Origin: JAHDDW01 sp964648795
Lineage (GTDB): Bacteria > Actinomycetota > Acidimicrobiia > Acidimicrobiales > SZUA-35
Length of the DNA stretch: 64,000 nucleotides
Assembly: GCA_964648795.1 (NCBI GenBank)
Contig: CAZYMB010000003.1
Location: 1-64,000, forward strand
Direction: 5' to 3'
Part shown: one piece after another, positions 8,230-16,519 of the stretch
How positions within the stretch are numbered: the stretch's first letter is position 1
How the letters are laid out: each line of letters opens with the position of its first letter
The notes under the pieces: generated by a model
What the model was told of the DNA's origin: nothing
Database searches by the model: none
Seen by the model: only the letters and a program-made list of their open reading frames with translations
Made by a program: the position numbers and the translations under genes

Positions 8230-8603
8230 GGCAGGACCCCGTCGGTCGGCGGGTCAGGCTCTACTTCATCTGAGTGCGGCTCAGCCGGGGTGTCATTACT
8301 TTCTGGTTCTGACGATTCAGTATCGCCTGCTATTTCAGATGCTCCACTAGGCTCAGTTTGGGTTTGGTTATCAAGGAAAGTTGAAGGTTCAGTAGATTCA
8401 GTTGATGAGTTTGGCTTATCTCCGAGAATTGGCTCGTCGATCGAGGCCATAAAGTCAGCTTTAAGCGCAAGAGACATATCTCGAACTCGACGAAGTGTAC
8501 GGCCAACATTGCGCGCCACTGTTGGCAACTGCTCTGGTCCTACAACTAATAGAAGTACTAGACCAATAATGAATAGTTCACCTGGCGCAACATTGAATAG
8601 CAC
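8226..8603 (-). CDS. tatB: TatA/TatB-family translocase subunit, TatB-like
   Basis: A single N-terminal membrane helix (GELFIIGLVLLLVVG, about 8-22) with an early Glu is followed by GPEQLPTVARNVGRTLRRVR, the hinge and amphipathic helix of TatA/B proteins. The GPEQLP hinge and 125-residue length with an acidic, Pro/Ser-rich tail favour TatB over TatA. The start is GTG at 8603. The stop overlaps the tatC start by 4 bp. No separate TatA is seen in this window, so either TatA is elsewhere or this subunit serves both roles. Confidence 0.85.
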   Translation of the reverse strand: MLFNVAPGELFIIGLVLLLVVGPEQLPTVARNVGRTLRRVRDMSLALKADFMASIDEPILGDKPNSSTESTEPSTFLDNQTQTEPSGASEIAGDTESSEPESNDTPAEPHSDEVEPDPPTDGVLP

Positions 8604-8654
8604 AACAGTACTCTAGCGTCTTAGTAGTTTGGACTCGTGTGAGCCCTAAAACGA

Positions 8655-8987
8655 CTACCTTTCGGCTAGGTCGCTTAAGATTCCCAAAAGCTTCTGCTCA
8701 TCGTGGAGTAGATCATGGAAGTCCAATAGGTCGTCGTGCGTAATCGGCTCGCCGATTCGAGTCTCGAATAGCTCTGCTGGCAGTCGCCATGTAGTGAAGG
8801 CCACTCCAGAAGCTACTAGTAGATCGATTGTTCTTGGTTCCGCTGATTTCACCACAGTCATACGACAATATGGACATTGGAACGAATATGTTCCTGTGTC
8901 ATCATCATCGCAGATTCGTACGTTTACGTCGCTAGTGGTTAATTCCACATCGCCGCAGTCAGAACAGCTGGCTCTTATAGTTGCCAT
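8655..8987 (-). CDS. Small zinc-ribbon protein, unknown function
   Basis: The protein has 110 residues with an N-terminal zinc ribbon (CSDC at 8-11 and CPYC around 38-41) followed by an acidic helical region ending in DLLHDEQKLLGILSDL. AGGAG lies 8 nt before the ATG. It sits in the same orientation between lepB and tatB, within the proteasome/Tat block. No family name is offered; a regulatory or scaffold role is only a guess. Confidence 0.75.
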   Translation of the reverse strand: MATIRASCSDCGDVELTTSDVNVRICDDDDTGTYSFQCPYCRMTVVKSAEPRTIDLLVASGVAFTTWRLPAELFETRIGEPITHDDLLDFHDLLHDEQKLLGILSDLAER

Positions 8988-9163
8988 TAGTCGTTTCTCC
9001 TACCCAAAATTACTTCTGTGTTTTCCACATTTGTAGGTTCGGCACTGAGGCGGGCACACTTAAGGAACCCTCAAAGATTTATCGACTAATTTCTAGTTAT
9101 CCCCAGGGGCATGGTTCTAGAGGCCCAGGTCTGGACCTAATAGATTGGCTAATTTCGCCCTAG

Positions 9164-9985
9164 TTATTGGATACGACCAACACGGTTGAGAGGCCAGAAT
9201 TTGATAAATGCCTTGCCCTGGATTAGGTCTCGTTCTACGGTCCCAACCACAGAACGAGAGTCGCTTGAGTTGCTACGGTTATCGCCCAGTACGAAGTACT
9301 CGCCCTGTGGAACAGTTACCGGCCCAAAATTGTCGTCATTGACGGCCTGATCATAAATATAGGATTCAGGTCCAATTGTGACGCCGTCTATGAAGACCTC
9401 ACCATTAACCAATTCCACTGTTTCACCTGGCAGACCAATAACACGCTTGACCAGCTCCTTACTCGTGCTGTTCTCATCAGGATTAGTGAAAACGACAACA
9501 TCGAAGCGGGCAATATCAGTAAAGCGATAATTAACCTTGTTGACGAGTATCCGATCGTTCTCGATTAAGGTCTCTCTCATCGAAGGTGACGGAATCCAAA
9601 ACGCCTCTAGTAAAAACGTCCTGATTACAACCGCCAGAACTATCGCCCCAACGCCTACCACTATCCACTCAATTATGCTCTTACGAACCGCTCCACCCGA
9701 GCTCTCAGGCTCGACTTCCGCCTCTACATAGTCGAACTGTGTTCGGGCTCGCTGAATTTGATCGACACGCTGGTACTGTTCAACAGTTTGTTCTACTGGC
9801 GCAGCCTGGACTGGGGCTGGCGTTACTGCTGGACTATAAGAACCTTCTGGCTCAGCTTGAGGAGAACCTAAGAGAGTCTGGCTATAAAACGAGTCCAGGC
9901 CAGCCTGAAAGCCTGGAGCGTTACCGAAAAAGTCGTTGTCTGCACCATCGGGACGGGGTTCGTTGCTATATGGATTGTCACTCAA
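9164..9985 (-). CDS. lepB: Signal peptidase I
   Basis: LepB removes signal peptides at the outer face of the membrane. The catalytic Ser135 lies in PSPSM and the general base Lys180 in KRVIGLPGE; the C-terminal box GDNRSNSSDSR is intact. One membrane helix precedes the catalytic domain (about 105-125). The first 100 cytosolic residues are a Pro/Gln/Ala-rich, probably disordered extension that many other signal peptidases lack. It lies between pafC and the Tat genes, all on the minus strand, which is consistent with an envelope-secretion role for this part of the block. Confidence 0.95.
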   Translation of the reverse strand: MSDNPYSNEPRPDGADNDFFGNAPGFQAGLDSFYSQTLLGSPQAEPEGSYSPAVTPAPVQAAPVEQTVEQYQRVDQIQRARTQFDYVEAEVEPESSGGAVRKSIIEWIVVGVGAIVLAVVIRTFLLEAFWIPSPSMRETLIENDRILVNKVNYRFTDIARFDVVVFTNPDENSTSKELVKRVIGLPGETVELVNGEVFIDGVTIGPESYIYDQAVNDDNFGPVTVPQGEYFVLGDNRSNSSDSRSVVGTVERDLIQGKAFIKFWPLNRVGRIQ

Positions 9986-10027
9986 TCTCTACTCCAGCCC
10001 TCAGGTCGCTTAAAGCCTAACGCAATG

Positions 10028-10990
10028 TCAGGTGACATCAGCCGTTTTTAGATAACGCTGTTGAACCTTGCGTATTGCAGCTAATACCGCAGTTTTAGGC
10101 TCGATTCCTTCGGCAGATACAACGGTTGCTGACTCACCTAACTTAATAAGTAGTCGGCTGAGCCAGCTAGCGGCCATTACAACTAACGTAACTTCAACCT
10201 CGCCTCCCTTAACCCGCTTTAATTGTTCGTAAGGGTAAGCGTCGAGCACCCAAAGTGATGCTGGCTTTAGTCGTAACGTCACCCTCGGGGCACTCTTGTC
10301 TGGGGAGAATGTGACCTGCTGAGCAACAGGCTCACCTCTATCAACGGTGGTTGCTCCAAGTAACTCACAGTTGTTGATTCGATCGACCCTAAACAACCTT
10401 TCATCACCAGCTCTATGGCACCAACCACTCAAATACCAATGTCCAGAGTCTGCAAAGAGTTTATTAGGTGAAACATTGCGATTAGAAACTTCATCTCTGG
10501 CAAAAGAGAAGTAATCAAAACTCACATCACAGGCTTCGTTCAACGCTTCACGCAACCGTGCAATCACTTCCGAGTCCACTGGCCCGAGGTCAACATCGAG
10601 AACTTCGTTCGAGTCAACACCTAACTGGTCAGCCAACTTCTTTAGCGCCGAGTACAGATAGGGGTCATCTCCAGCTAAATTCCTGTTTGCTTCAGTTGCT
10701 GCTAGCAATGCGAGGCCTTGCTCTGGCGTAAGTCGCAGCGGCCTTCTAAAGAAGTCAGCTAAGCGAATGGTTACTCGTTGATCAGCATCGATTTCAACAT
10801 CAACCAGTGCATCCGGAGTGTATGGAGGCAGCCCGATCATGTAAACAATTTCAAGGTCTTCCAGAAGCTGAGTTTGGTCATAACCGAACCGGTCCGCTAT
10901 CTCTTCGACTTTGACACCTGGATTGGCTACTACCCATGGAATAGCAGACAACAGGCGTTTGACTCTTAGGTGTGCTGGTTCTTTAGCCAT
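10028..10990 (-). CDS. pafC: WYL-domain transcriptional activator PafC
   Basis: The N-terminal winged helix-turn-helix (about 1-60, AHLRVKRLLSAIPWVVANPG) and C-terminal WYL domain (HWYLSGWCHRAGDERLFRVDRI, about 185-206, listed here only as a landmark) match PafC. In mycobacteria PafB and PafC form a heterodimer that activates the RecA/LexA-independent DNA damage response. The gene overlaps pafB by 8 bp, and follows pafA in the expected order pafA-pafB-pafC. Confidence 0.93.
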   Translation of the reverse strand: MAKEPAHLRVKRLLSAIPWVVANPGVKVEEIADRFGYDQTQLLEDLEIVYMIGLPPYTPDALVDVEIDADQRVTIRLADFFRRPLRLTPEQGLALLAATEANRNLAGDDPYLYSALKKLADQLGVDSNEVLDVDLGPVDSEVIARLREALNEACDVSFDYFSFARDEVSNRNVSPNKLFADSGHWYLSGWCHRAGDERLFRVDRINNCELLGATTVDRGEPVAQQVTFSPDKSAPRVTLRLKPASLWVLDAYPYEQLKRVKGGEVEVTLVVMAASWLSRLLIKLGESATVVSAEGIEPKTAVLAAIRKVQQRYLKTADVT

Positions 10991-11900
10991 GATGCGCAGC
11001 TACCTCTTCCAGTGTGGCCATAAATCCTTCACGTAGTTCAGGTGGTGAAAGGATCTCAGCATGGTCCAAGAAATCAGCAACAAGAGCGTAAAATGACTCT
11101 GGAGCAGCAACGTCAATAACGAATACAGCCCCATCGTCGACTAAGTCAACTTCGACAGCTGAACCAAACTGTGTGGCAGCTGTCGCCGCTCTTGATGTTT
11201 CAACCCAAAGCCGGGCTTTGACTGAGTTGTCTCCGTATTCCCATGGTTTACGATCGTTTCTCATAGCATCCGGTGGTTTAACCCACTGCACTTCTGGGTC
11301 CTCGACCACGTCCCCAACGATTCTGTCCAACCTGAAGTTTCGCTCTGCTTGTTTGTCTATGTCGTAGCCAACTACGTACCAGCGGCCTCTCTTAAAATCT
11401 AATCTCCAAGGACAAATACCTCGCTCGGTTTCACCGTATGTGAATCGAACAGCTTTCGACTGACTTCTAGCTTTAAACAATTCTGGTAGGCCGGGACTTA
11501 CTGTGATGGAGCCTTGTGGGGCCGAGTCAGCGATATTGACATCGACTGTGCCACCAAGTTTCCAGATGGCTTCATCGACTAGGTCTGCATCCATCTGGGT
11601 GGACAGAACAGCCAGGTTTAGCGCACTTAACTCATCGGGAGTCAGCTCAAAATCATTCAGATAGTAGTTATCGTCAACAATGATGTAGCCATCGATTCCC
11701 GGGTCAGCGGGACTTGGGCCAACTTCAATCGGCACACCCATAGACCGCAGGTCGTCTTTATCACGCTCGAACATCCGGTTAAACCCAGAGTCTTCACCAC
11801 CATAGCCCTCAACTTGGGTTCTAATCTCTTGAGCAGTCAAAGGCCGCTGGGTGTCCAACAATACTGCTGTCAAATTAAGTAAGCGCTCTATCTTTGACAC
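10983..11900 (-). CDS. pafB: WYL-domain transcriptional activator PafB
   Basis: The 305-residue protein begins with a helix-turn-helix (IERLLNLTAVLLDTQRPLTA) and has a WYL region with GRWYVVGYDIDKQAERNFRLDR (about 178-199, cited as a landmark). It starts 12 nt after the pafA stop and overlaps pafC. With PafC it would form the activator of the mycobacterial-type DNA damage regulon. Two separate genes rather than a fused pafBC are present here. Confidence 0.93.
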   Translation of the reverse strand: MSKIERLLNLTAVLLDTQRPLTAQEIRTQVEGYGGEDSGFNRMFERDKDDLRSMGVPIEVGPSPADPGIDGYIIVDDNYYLNDFELTPDELSALNLAVLSTQMDADLVDEAIWKLGGTVDVNIADSAPQGSITVSPGLPELFKARSQSKAVRFTYGETERGICPWRLDFKRGRWYVVGYDIDKQAERNFRLDRIVGDVVEDPEVQWVKPPDAMRNDRKPWEYGDNSVKARLWVETSRAATAATQFGSAVEVDLVDDGAVFVIDVAAPESFYALVADFLDHAEILSPPELREGFMATLEEVAAHHG

Positions 11901-11912
11901 TTGTTAGATTCC

Positions 11913-13280
11913 TTATAGTTCTGCGATGAGTTTGTCCACGCGTTCATCTGATGCCTTGAATGGATCCTTGCACAAAACTGTCCTCTGTGCTTGATCATTC
12001 AGCTTAAGATGTACCCAATCTACGGTGTAGTCACGCTTCATCTCCTTGGCACGGCGTATAAAGTCGCCACGAAGCTTGGCACGGGTATTCTGCGGCGGGT
12101 GTTCGACAGCGTTCTTAATCTCGGGATCTGTCACAATTCGATCTGCACCACCGGCGTTCTGAATCTTATAGAAGACACTCTTTTGGGTGTCGATATCGTG
12201 ATACTTCAGATCGAGCAACAGCACACGAGCATCATCGAGCTCCAAATCATTCTTCACAGCAAAGGCCTCAATTATCTTTCTCTTAATGACCCAGTCAAGC
12301 TTTGTGTCAAGCTTAGAGAAGTCTCTCTGCTCTAACGCCTCCATTACCTCAGACCACATTTCAAGTGCCTTAGCTTCGTCTTCAGGTAACTCATAGGTCT
12401 CCGCATAAGACTTAACTGCTTCCAAGATTTCGGCCTGCATTTCAAGAGCGGTAATTGAGCGACCATTTGCTAGCTTGACCGGCGTAGTCATCTCGACGTC
12501 ATGACTAATCTCACGAATTGCCCTAATCGGATTTTCGAGCGTGTAGTCCTCTAGGGTGACTCTTCGATCTTCCACTAGCCGGAGGACCAGTGCCATAGCC
12601 CCAACCTTCAAGAAGGTCGTGTATTCGCTCATATTTGAGTCGCCGACGATAACGTGAAGGCGTCGGTAGGACTCGGCATCAGCGTGAGGCTCATCTCTAG
12701 TGTTAATTATGGGTCTAGAGCGAGTTGTAGCCGAGGAGACACCTTCCCAAATATGTTCTGCTCTCTGCGAGACAACAAACTTCGCGCCTCGTGAGGTTTG
12801 AAGCACCTTGCCGGCTCCAGCATAAATTTGGCGCGTAATTAGAAACGGGATTAACACTTCAGAGTAATAGTTGAGGTTGTCTGATCGCAGGGTCAAATAG
12901 TTCTCGTGACAACCGTAGGAGTTGCCAGCAGAGTCCGTGTTGTTCTTAAAGAGGTGAATATCGCCCGCTATCCCCTCTTCGACAAGCCTGTCTTCGGCAG
13001 ATTCGACCAATTCCTCTAGGACTCTCTCGCCAGCCTTATCGTGAGCTACGACTTGGTCAATAGTGTCACATTCAGCAGTTGCATATTCGGGGTGGCTTCC
13101 TACATCTAGGTAGAGCCGTGAACCATTAACCAAGAATACGTTGGATGACCTACCCCACGACACAACGCGCCTAAACAGGTACCGTGCTACTTCGTCTGGG
13201 CTTAGACGTCGGTGCCCTTGGTAGGTGCAGGTAACGCCGTACTCGGTTTCAATTCCATAGATCCGGCGCTCAAGGGACAC
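11913..13280 (-). CDS. pafA: Pup-protein ligase PafA
   Basis: PafA joins the C-terminal glutamate of Pup to substrate lysines using ATP. The sequence has the N-terminal GIETEYG motif (9-15), the catalytic Asp59 in LYLDVGSHPEY, the Glu/His-rich YGCHENYL segment, and the RPIINTRDEPHADAE-type nucleotide loop. It lacks the insertion found in Dop. The 455 residues match family length. The gene directly abuts prcA (ends 13281) and leads into pafB. Confidence 0.97.
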   Translation of the reverse strand: MSLERRIYGIETEYGVTCTYQGHRRLSPDEVARYLFRRVVSWGRSSNVFLVNGSRLYLDVGSHPEYATAECDTIDQVVAHDKAGERVLEELVESAEDRLVEEGIAGDIHLFKNNTDSAGNSYGCHENYLTLRSDNLNYYSEVLIPFLITRQIYAGAGKVLQTSRGAKFVVSQRAEHIWEGVSSATTRSRPIINTRDEPHADAESYRRLHVIVGDSNMSEYTTFLKVGAMALVLRLVEDRRVTLEDYTLENPIRAIREISHDVEMTTPVKLANGRSITALEMQAEILEAVKSYAETYELPEDEAKALEMWSEVMEALEQRDFSKLDTKLDWVIKRKIIEAFAVKNDLELDDARVLLLDLKYHDIDTQKSVFYKIQNAGGADRIVTDPEIKNAVEHPPQNTRAKLRGDFIRRAKEMKRDYTVDWVHLKLNDQAQRTVLCKDPFKASDERVDKLIAEL

Positions 13281-13961
13281 TTAGGTTCCGTTCATTAGAG
13301 ATTCGATCTCAGAATTTTCAAGACGCTTAAACAAACGACCCTCGTCACCTCTACGCAAAACGCCAACTTCTAGCTCTTCGGCATTCAGCTGTCGATCGCC
13401 AGCTATTGCGGCAACGCAGTCAGACAAAGCTTGTGCCTCTGATGAATCCACATTGAATCCGTCCCCGACCTTTTCGATGATAGGTTCAGCCTCGCCACCG
13501 AGAACAGCGAAATCATCTTCGTCGGAGACCGAACCGTCATAGCGAATATGAAACAGTCGATCCCCATCTCTTTCTTTACCGACTGAAGCAACAACAATTT
13601 CAACTTCAAGAGGCTTGGTGTCGTGAGTAAAGATTTGACCGAGCATCTGAGCGTACTGGTTAGCCAGAGCTTGTGGATCGACATCATCACGAGAATACTG
13701 ATATCCCTTCATGTCGGCATGTCGAATACCGGCAATCCGAAGCTGATCGTACTCGTTGTAACGGCCAACTCCAGCAAACGCTATACGGTCATAGATCTCT
13801 GAGATTTTCCTCAAGTTTCGAGACGGATTCTCAGCCACGATAATTACCCCGTCAGCAAAAAGACGGGCAACCAGGGACCGTCCACGAGCTATACCCTTTT
13901 GGGCAAAGTCCGCACGATCCTTCATCAGTTGTTCTGGGGCTACGTAGAAAGGCATTGTCAT
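13281..13961 (-). CDS. prcA: Proteasome alpha subunit PrcA
   Basis: PrcA forms the outer rings and gate of the 20S core. The N-terminus MPFYVAPEQLMKDRADFAQ and the segment RGRSLVARLFADGVIIVAEN are characteristic. It follows prcB by 3 nt, and the next gene pafA starts immediately after it. The 226-residue length is a little shorter than mycobacterial PrcA because the C-terminal extension is brief. Confidence 0.97.
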   Translation of the reverse strand: MTMPFYVAPEQLMKDRADFAQKGIARGRSLVARLFADGVIIVAENPSRNLRKISEIYDRIAFAGVGRYNEYDQLRIAGIRHADMKGYQYSRDDVDPQALANQYAQMLGQIFTHDTKPLEVEIVVASVGKERDGDRLFHIRYDGSVSDEDDFAVLGGEAEPIIEKVGDGFNVDSSEAQALSDCVAAIAGDRQLNAEELEVGVLRRGDEGRLFKRLENSEIESLMNGT

Positions 13962-13964
13962 GAT

Positions 13965-14750
13965 TTAGTTTCTTTCTCCTAGAAGCCTGTCAAAGCGTGT
14001 GGCGACATCTGACTCTTCAACTTCTGAATAACCATCTGCAGTAATTGTTGCCACCATCGGGTAAATGCCTCGAATTTTGTCAGGTCCACCAGTAGCAGAG
14101 TCATCATCGGCTGCAGTGAAGAGGGCTTTGATCAACAAGTCAATTGTTTCGTCCTCAGAGGCGTCAATGTCAAAGTCCAGCTTGATAGCCGTCTTCGCAA
14201 ACATTGACCCCGACCCTGAAGTCACATAGTCGCTTTCTTCATAGCGTCCACCTGTTACATCGAATGCAAACAACCTACCAGCCGTCTTGGCTTCGTCGAA
14301 CCCGGCAAATATTGGAACAACTACCATTCCCTGCATTGCTGCAGGCAAGTGCGCTCGCAGCATCTGGGAGAGTTGGTTTGCTTTTCCTTCAGTCGAAAGC
14401 GTTCTACCTTCGACCTTCTCATAATGTTCTAGCTGAAGTTGGAACATCTTTACCATCTCGATTGCTGGTCCCGCAGCACCGGCAATCGCTACAGCAGATG
14501 AGCGATCGGCTGGGAAGACTTTCCGCATCGTGCGGTAGCTAATCAAGTTGCCCGATGTTGCTCTTCTATCACCGGCGATTACTACACCACCGGAAAACTT
14601 GGCAGCGACCACTGTTGTACCATGAGTGATCTCGATCAAGTCTGACTTATCAAGATTGGCAACATCGTAGCCAAGCTCGTTTCTTTGCTTCAATAGCTGG
14701 AAGAAGCTTGGACCTGGATCATCTGAAACATCAAAGTTTGGCAAGGACAT
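13965..14750 (-). CDS. prcB: Proteasome beta subunit PrcB (catalytic)
   Basis: PrcB is the threonine protease of the 20S core. The predicted mature N-terminus is the first Thr of TTVVAAKF after HG; GGVVIAGDRRAT follows, with the catalytic Asp/Lys region intact, and the conserved DDDSATGGPD is present near the C-terminus. With the ATG at 14750 the propeptide is 44 residues. The frame stays open to ATGs at 14816 and 14840, both inside the pup gene, which would give propeptides of 66 and 74 residues; neither start has a clear Shine-Dalgarno, so the start is uncertain. Confidence 0.94.
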   Translation of the reverse strand: MSLPNFDVSDDPGPSFFQLLKQRNELGYDVANLDKSDLIEITHGTTVVAAKFSGGVVIAGDRRATSGNLISYRTMRKVFPADRSSAVAIAGAAGPAIEMVKMFQLQLEHYEKVEGRTLSTEGKANQLSQMLRAHLPAAMQGMVVVPIFAGFDEAKTAGRLFAFDVTGGRYEESDYVTSGSGSMFAKTAIKLDFDIDASEDETIDLLIKALFTAADDDSATGGPDKIRGIYPMVATITADGYSEVEESDVATRFDRLLGERN

Positions 14751-14793
14751 ATCGGGACAGCTTAGCCGAGCTAACAGCCCCAAATGTTGACCC

Positions 14794-14994
14794 TTATTGC
14801 CCGCCCTTTTGGACATAGCCTTTGACGAAGTCTTCCGCATTTGTCTCGAGAACTTCGTCTATTTCGTCAAGGAGATCATCGAGCTCGGCTTTGAGAGCCT
14901 CACCGGACTCACTCTTACCTGGGAGTTCTTCCGCCTCGGTCTGATCTTGTTTGTCAGTCTTAGAAGTCTTCTTTATTTGCTCGCGCTCAGCCAT
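14794..14994 (-). CDS. pup: Prokaryotic ubiquitin-like protein Pup
   Basis: Pup is the 66-residue degradation tag. The C-terminus VKGYVQKGGQ ends in Gly-Gly-Gln, so it must be deamidated by Dop to Gly-Gly-Glu before ligation. The helical region that docks on ARC/Mpa and PafA is visible as ELDDLLDEIDEVLETNAEDF. The N-terminus is charged and disordered. It lies between dop and prcB, the canonical position. Confidence 0.98.
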   Translation of the reverse strand: MAEREQIKKTSKTDKQDQTEAEELPGKSESGEALKAELDDLLDEIDEVLETNAEDFVKGYVQKGGQ

Positions 14995-15013
14995 AGCAAT
15001 ACCTTACTAGTCA

Positions 15014-16507
15014 TTAGGCGCCTAGTCGAGCAATCAGGTCCTCAGGCGTCTCACAAGCGTCTAGCATTTCACCAATTAGCTCCTTCGTACCTCTAGTTGG
15101 CTCGGCCATCGGTACTCTTTGCAGAGAGTTTGAGCCAGTATCGAGCACCACTGAATCCCAGTTAGCTGCAACTATTGATTCACCAAATTTCGAAACAACT
15201 TGGCCACGAAAATATGCTCTGGTATCGACGGGGGCTTCTGTAACAGCTCGATCAATTTCTTCTGGTCCAAACAGTGTCTCGAGACCAGCTTTGTAGGCCA
15301 AAGACTTACCGGGACGAATGTCGTGGTATTGCAAATCTAATGCCGACAGCCGTGGGTCACCTGGTTCGACATCATGACGGTTCGAATACCCGTCTAGTAG
15401 GTACTGCTTGGTAACCCAATCAAGCTTGCCGACAAGTTTTTCGCGATCTGATTCTAGGAAGCCAAGAACTTCTTCCCAGTGTTGCATTGTCAGCTCTACG
15501 CACTTCTCGCCAACCGAAGAAACATCGTGGGTCTGTGCCCACTTCTGTGCCTGAGCTAATAGCTCCCACTGGATTTCGAGGGCAGTGGCGGATTTGTGAT
15601 TGTCTAGCTGCAATGGCTTGGCAAGAGACAGGTCTCGGCTAACAGATTGTAACGCCCTGACAGGATCCACCACCGACCAGTCAGGGTCGAATACCCCGTC
15701 TTCGGCCATAGCGAACACTAACGCTGAAGTACCAACCTTAAGGAACGTAGCAATCTGGCACATGTTGGCATCACCAACAATCACATGAAATCTACGATAC
15801 TTTTCTGCATCTGCGTGCGGTTCATCCCTAGTGTTAACGATTGGGCGTTTAAGCGTAGTCTCTAGGCCAACCTCATTCTCGAAATGGTCTGCCCGCTGCG
15901 TCAATTGATAGTCCACTGGGTCGCCATTAGGGAGCTCTGAACCGACCTTACCGCTACCGGTGAACAACTGGCGAGTAATAAAGTGAATGGTGGCAACCTG
16001 AGTGAGTCTGCCAAATGGGAAGGCTCGGTCTATCAAGTAATTCTCATGACAGCCGTAGGCATTGCCTTTTCGGTCTGAGTTGTCTTTGTAGATTACCGTC
16101 TCACTCTGGTCTGGAGCGGAGCGGTCAGCAGCTGCCATTGCATCGACTAGAACCTTGTCGCCGGCTGCGTCGTAAAGGACCACACTTAGGGCATCTCTAC
16201 ATTCGGGTGAAGAGTACTCGGGGTGGGCGTGATCGACGTAAAATCTGGCTCCATTTGTAAGGACAGTATTCACAAGGTGCGACTCGACTACAGGCGCAGA
16301 CTGATTACGAACCACTCCGTCGTGTCGTGCATCGATCCCCGGAGACTCGTCAGCAAAATCCCAATTGATTCGACCATTCTGTTCCTGAAGGCTAGCTGCA
16401 TAGGCGTTTATCAAAACTGAAGAGGCGGTTACCGGGTTCCAGTCTTGTGCCCCTTTGACTGTTATTCCGTATTCAGTTTCTATGCCTACAACTTTAGGAA
16501 CAGCCAT
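15014..16507 (-). CDS. dop: Deamidase/depupylase Dop
   Basis: Dop converts the C-terminal Gln of Pup to Glu and also removes Pup from substrates. It shares the GIETEYG start (8-14) and the YGCHENYL and INTRDEPHADAE-type segments with PafA, and the active-site Asp92 is in FYVDHAHPEY. It is distinguished from PafA by the long insertion at about residues 42-80 (the Dop loop), which is present here. The 497-residue length fits Dop. The gene lies 13 nt downstream of arc. Confidence 0.97.
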   Translation of the reverse strand: MAVPKVVGIETEYGITVKGAQDWNPVTASSVLINAYAASLQEQNGRINWDFADESPGIDARHDGVVRNQSAPVVESHLVNTVLTNGARFYVDHAHPEYSSPECRDALSVVLYDAAGDKVLVDAMAAADRSAPDQSETVIYKDNSDRKGNAYGCHENYLIDRAFPFGRLTQVATIHFITRQLFTGSGKVGSELPNGDPVDYQLTQRADHFENEVGLETTLKRPIVNTRDEPHADAEKYRRFHVIVGDANMCQIATFLKVGTSALVFAMAEDGVFDPDWSVVDPVRALQSVSRDLSLAKPLQLDNHKSATALEIQWELLAQAQKWAQTHDVSSVGEKCVELTMQHWEEVLGFLESDREKLVGKLDWVTKQYLLDGYSNRHDVEPGDPRLSALDLQYHDIRPGKSLAYKAGLETLFGPEEIDRAVTEAPVDTRAYFRGQVVSKFGESIVAANWDSVVLDTGSNSLQRVPMAEPTRGTKELIGEMLDACETPEDLIARLGA

Positions 16508-16519
16508 AAGATCTCCGAC

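Noticed and set aside
9015..9115. A DnaA-box-like TTTTCCACA and TTATCCCCA
   Set aside because: Single sites without clustering, and no dnaA, dnaN or A/T-rich unwinding region nearby; not an origin.
8981..9163. A 60-codon plus-strand reading frame between lepB and the zinc-ribbon gene
   Set aside because: It overlaps the control region of the zinc-ribbon gene, has no Shine-Dalgarno and looks like unselected sequence.
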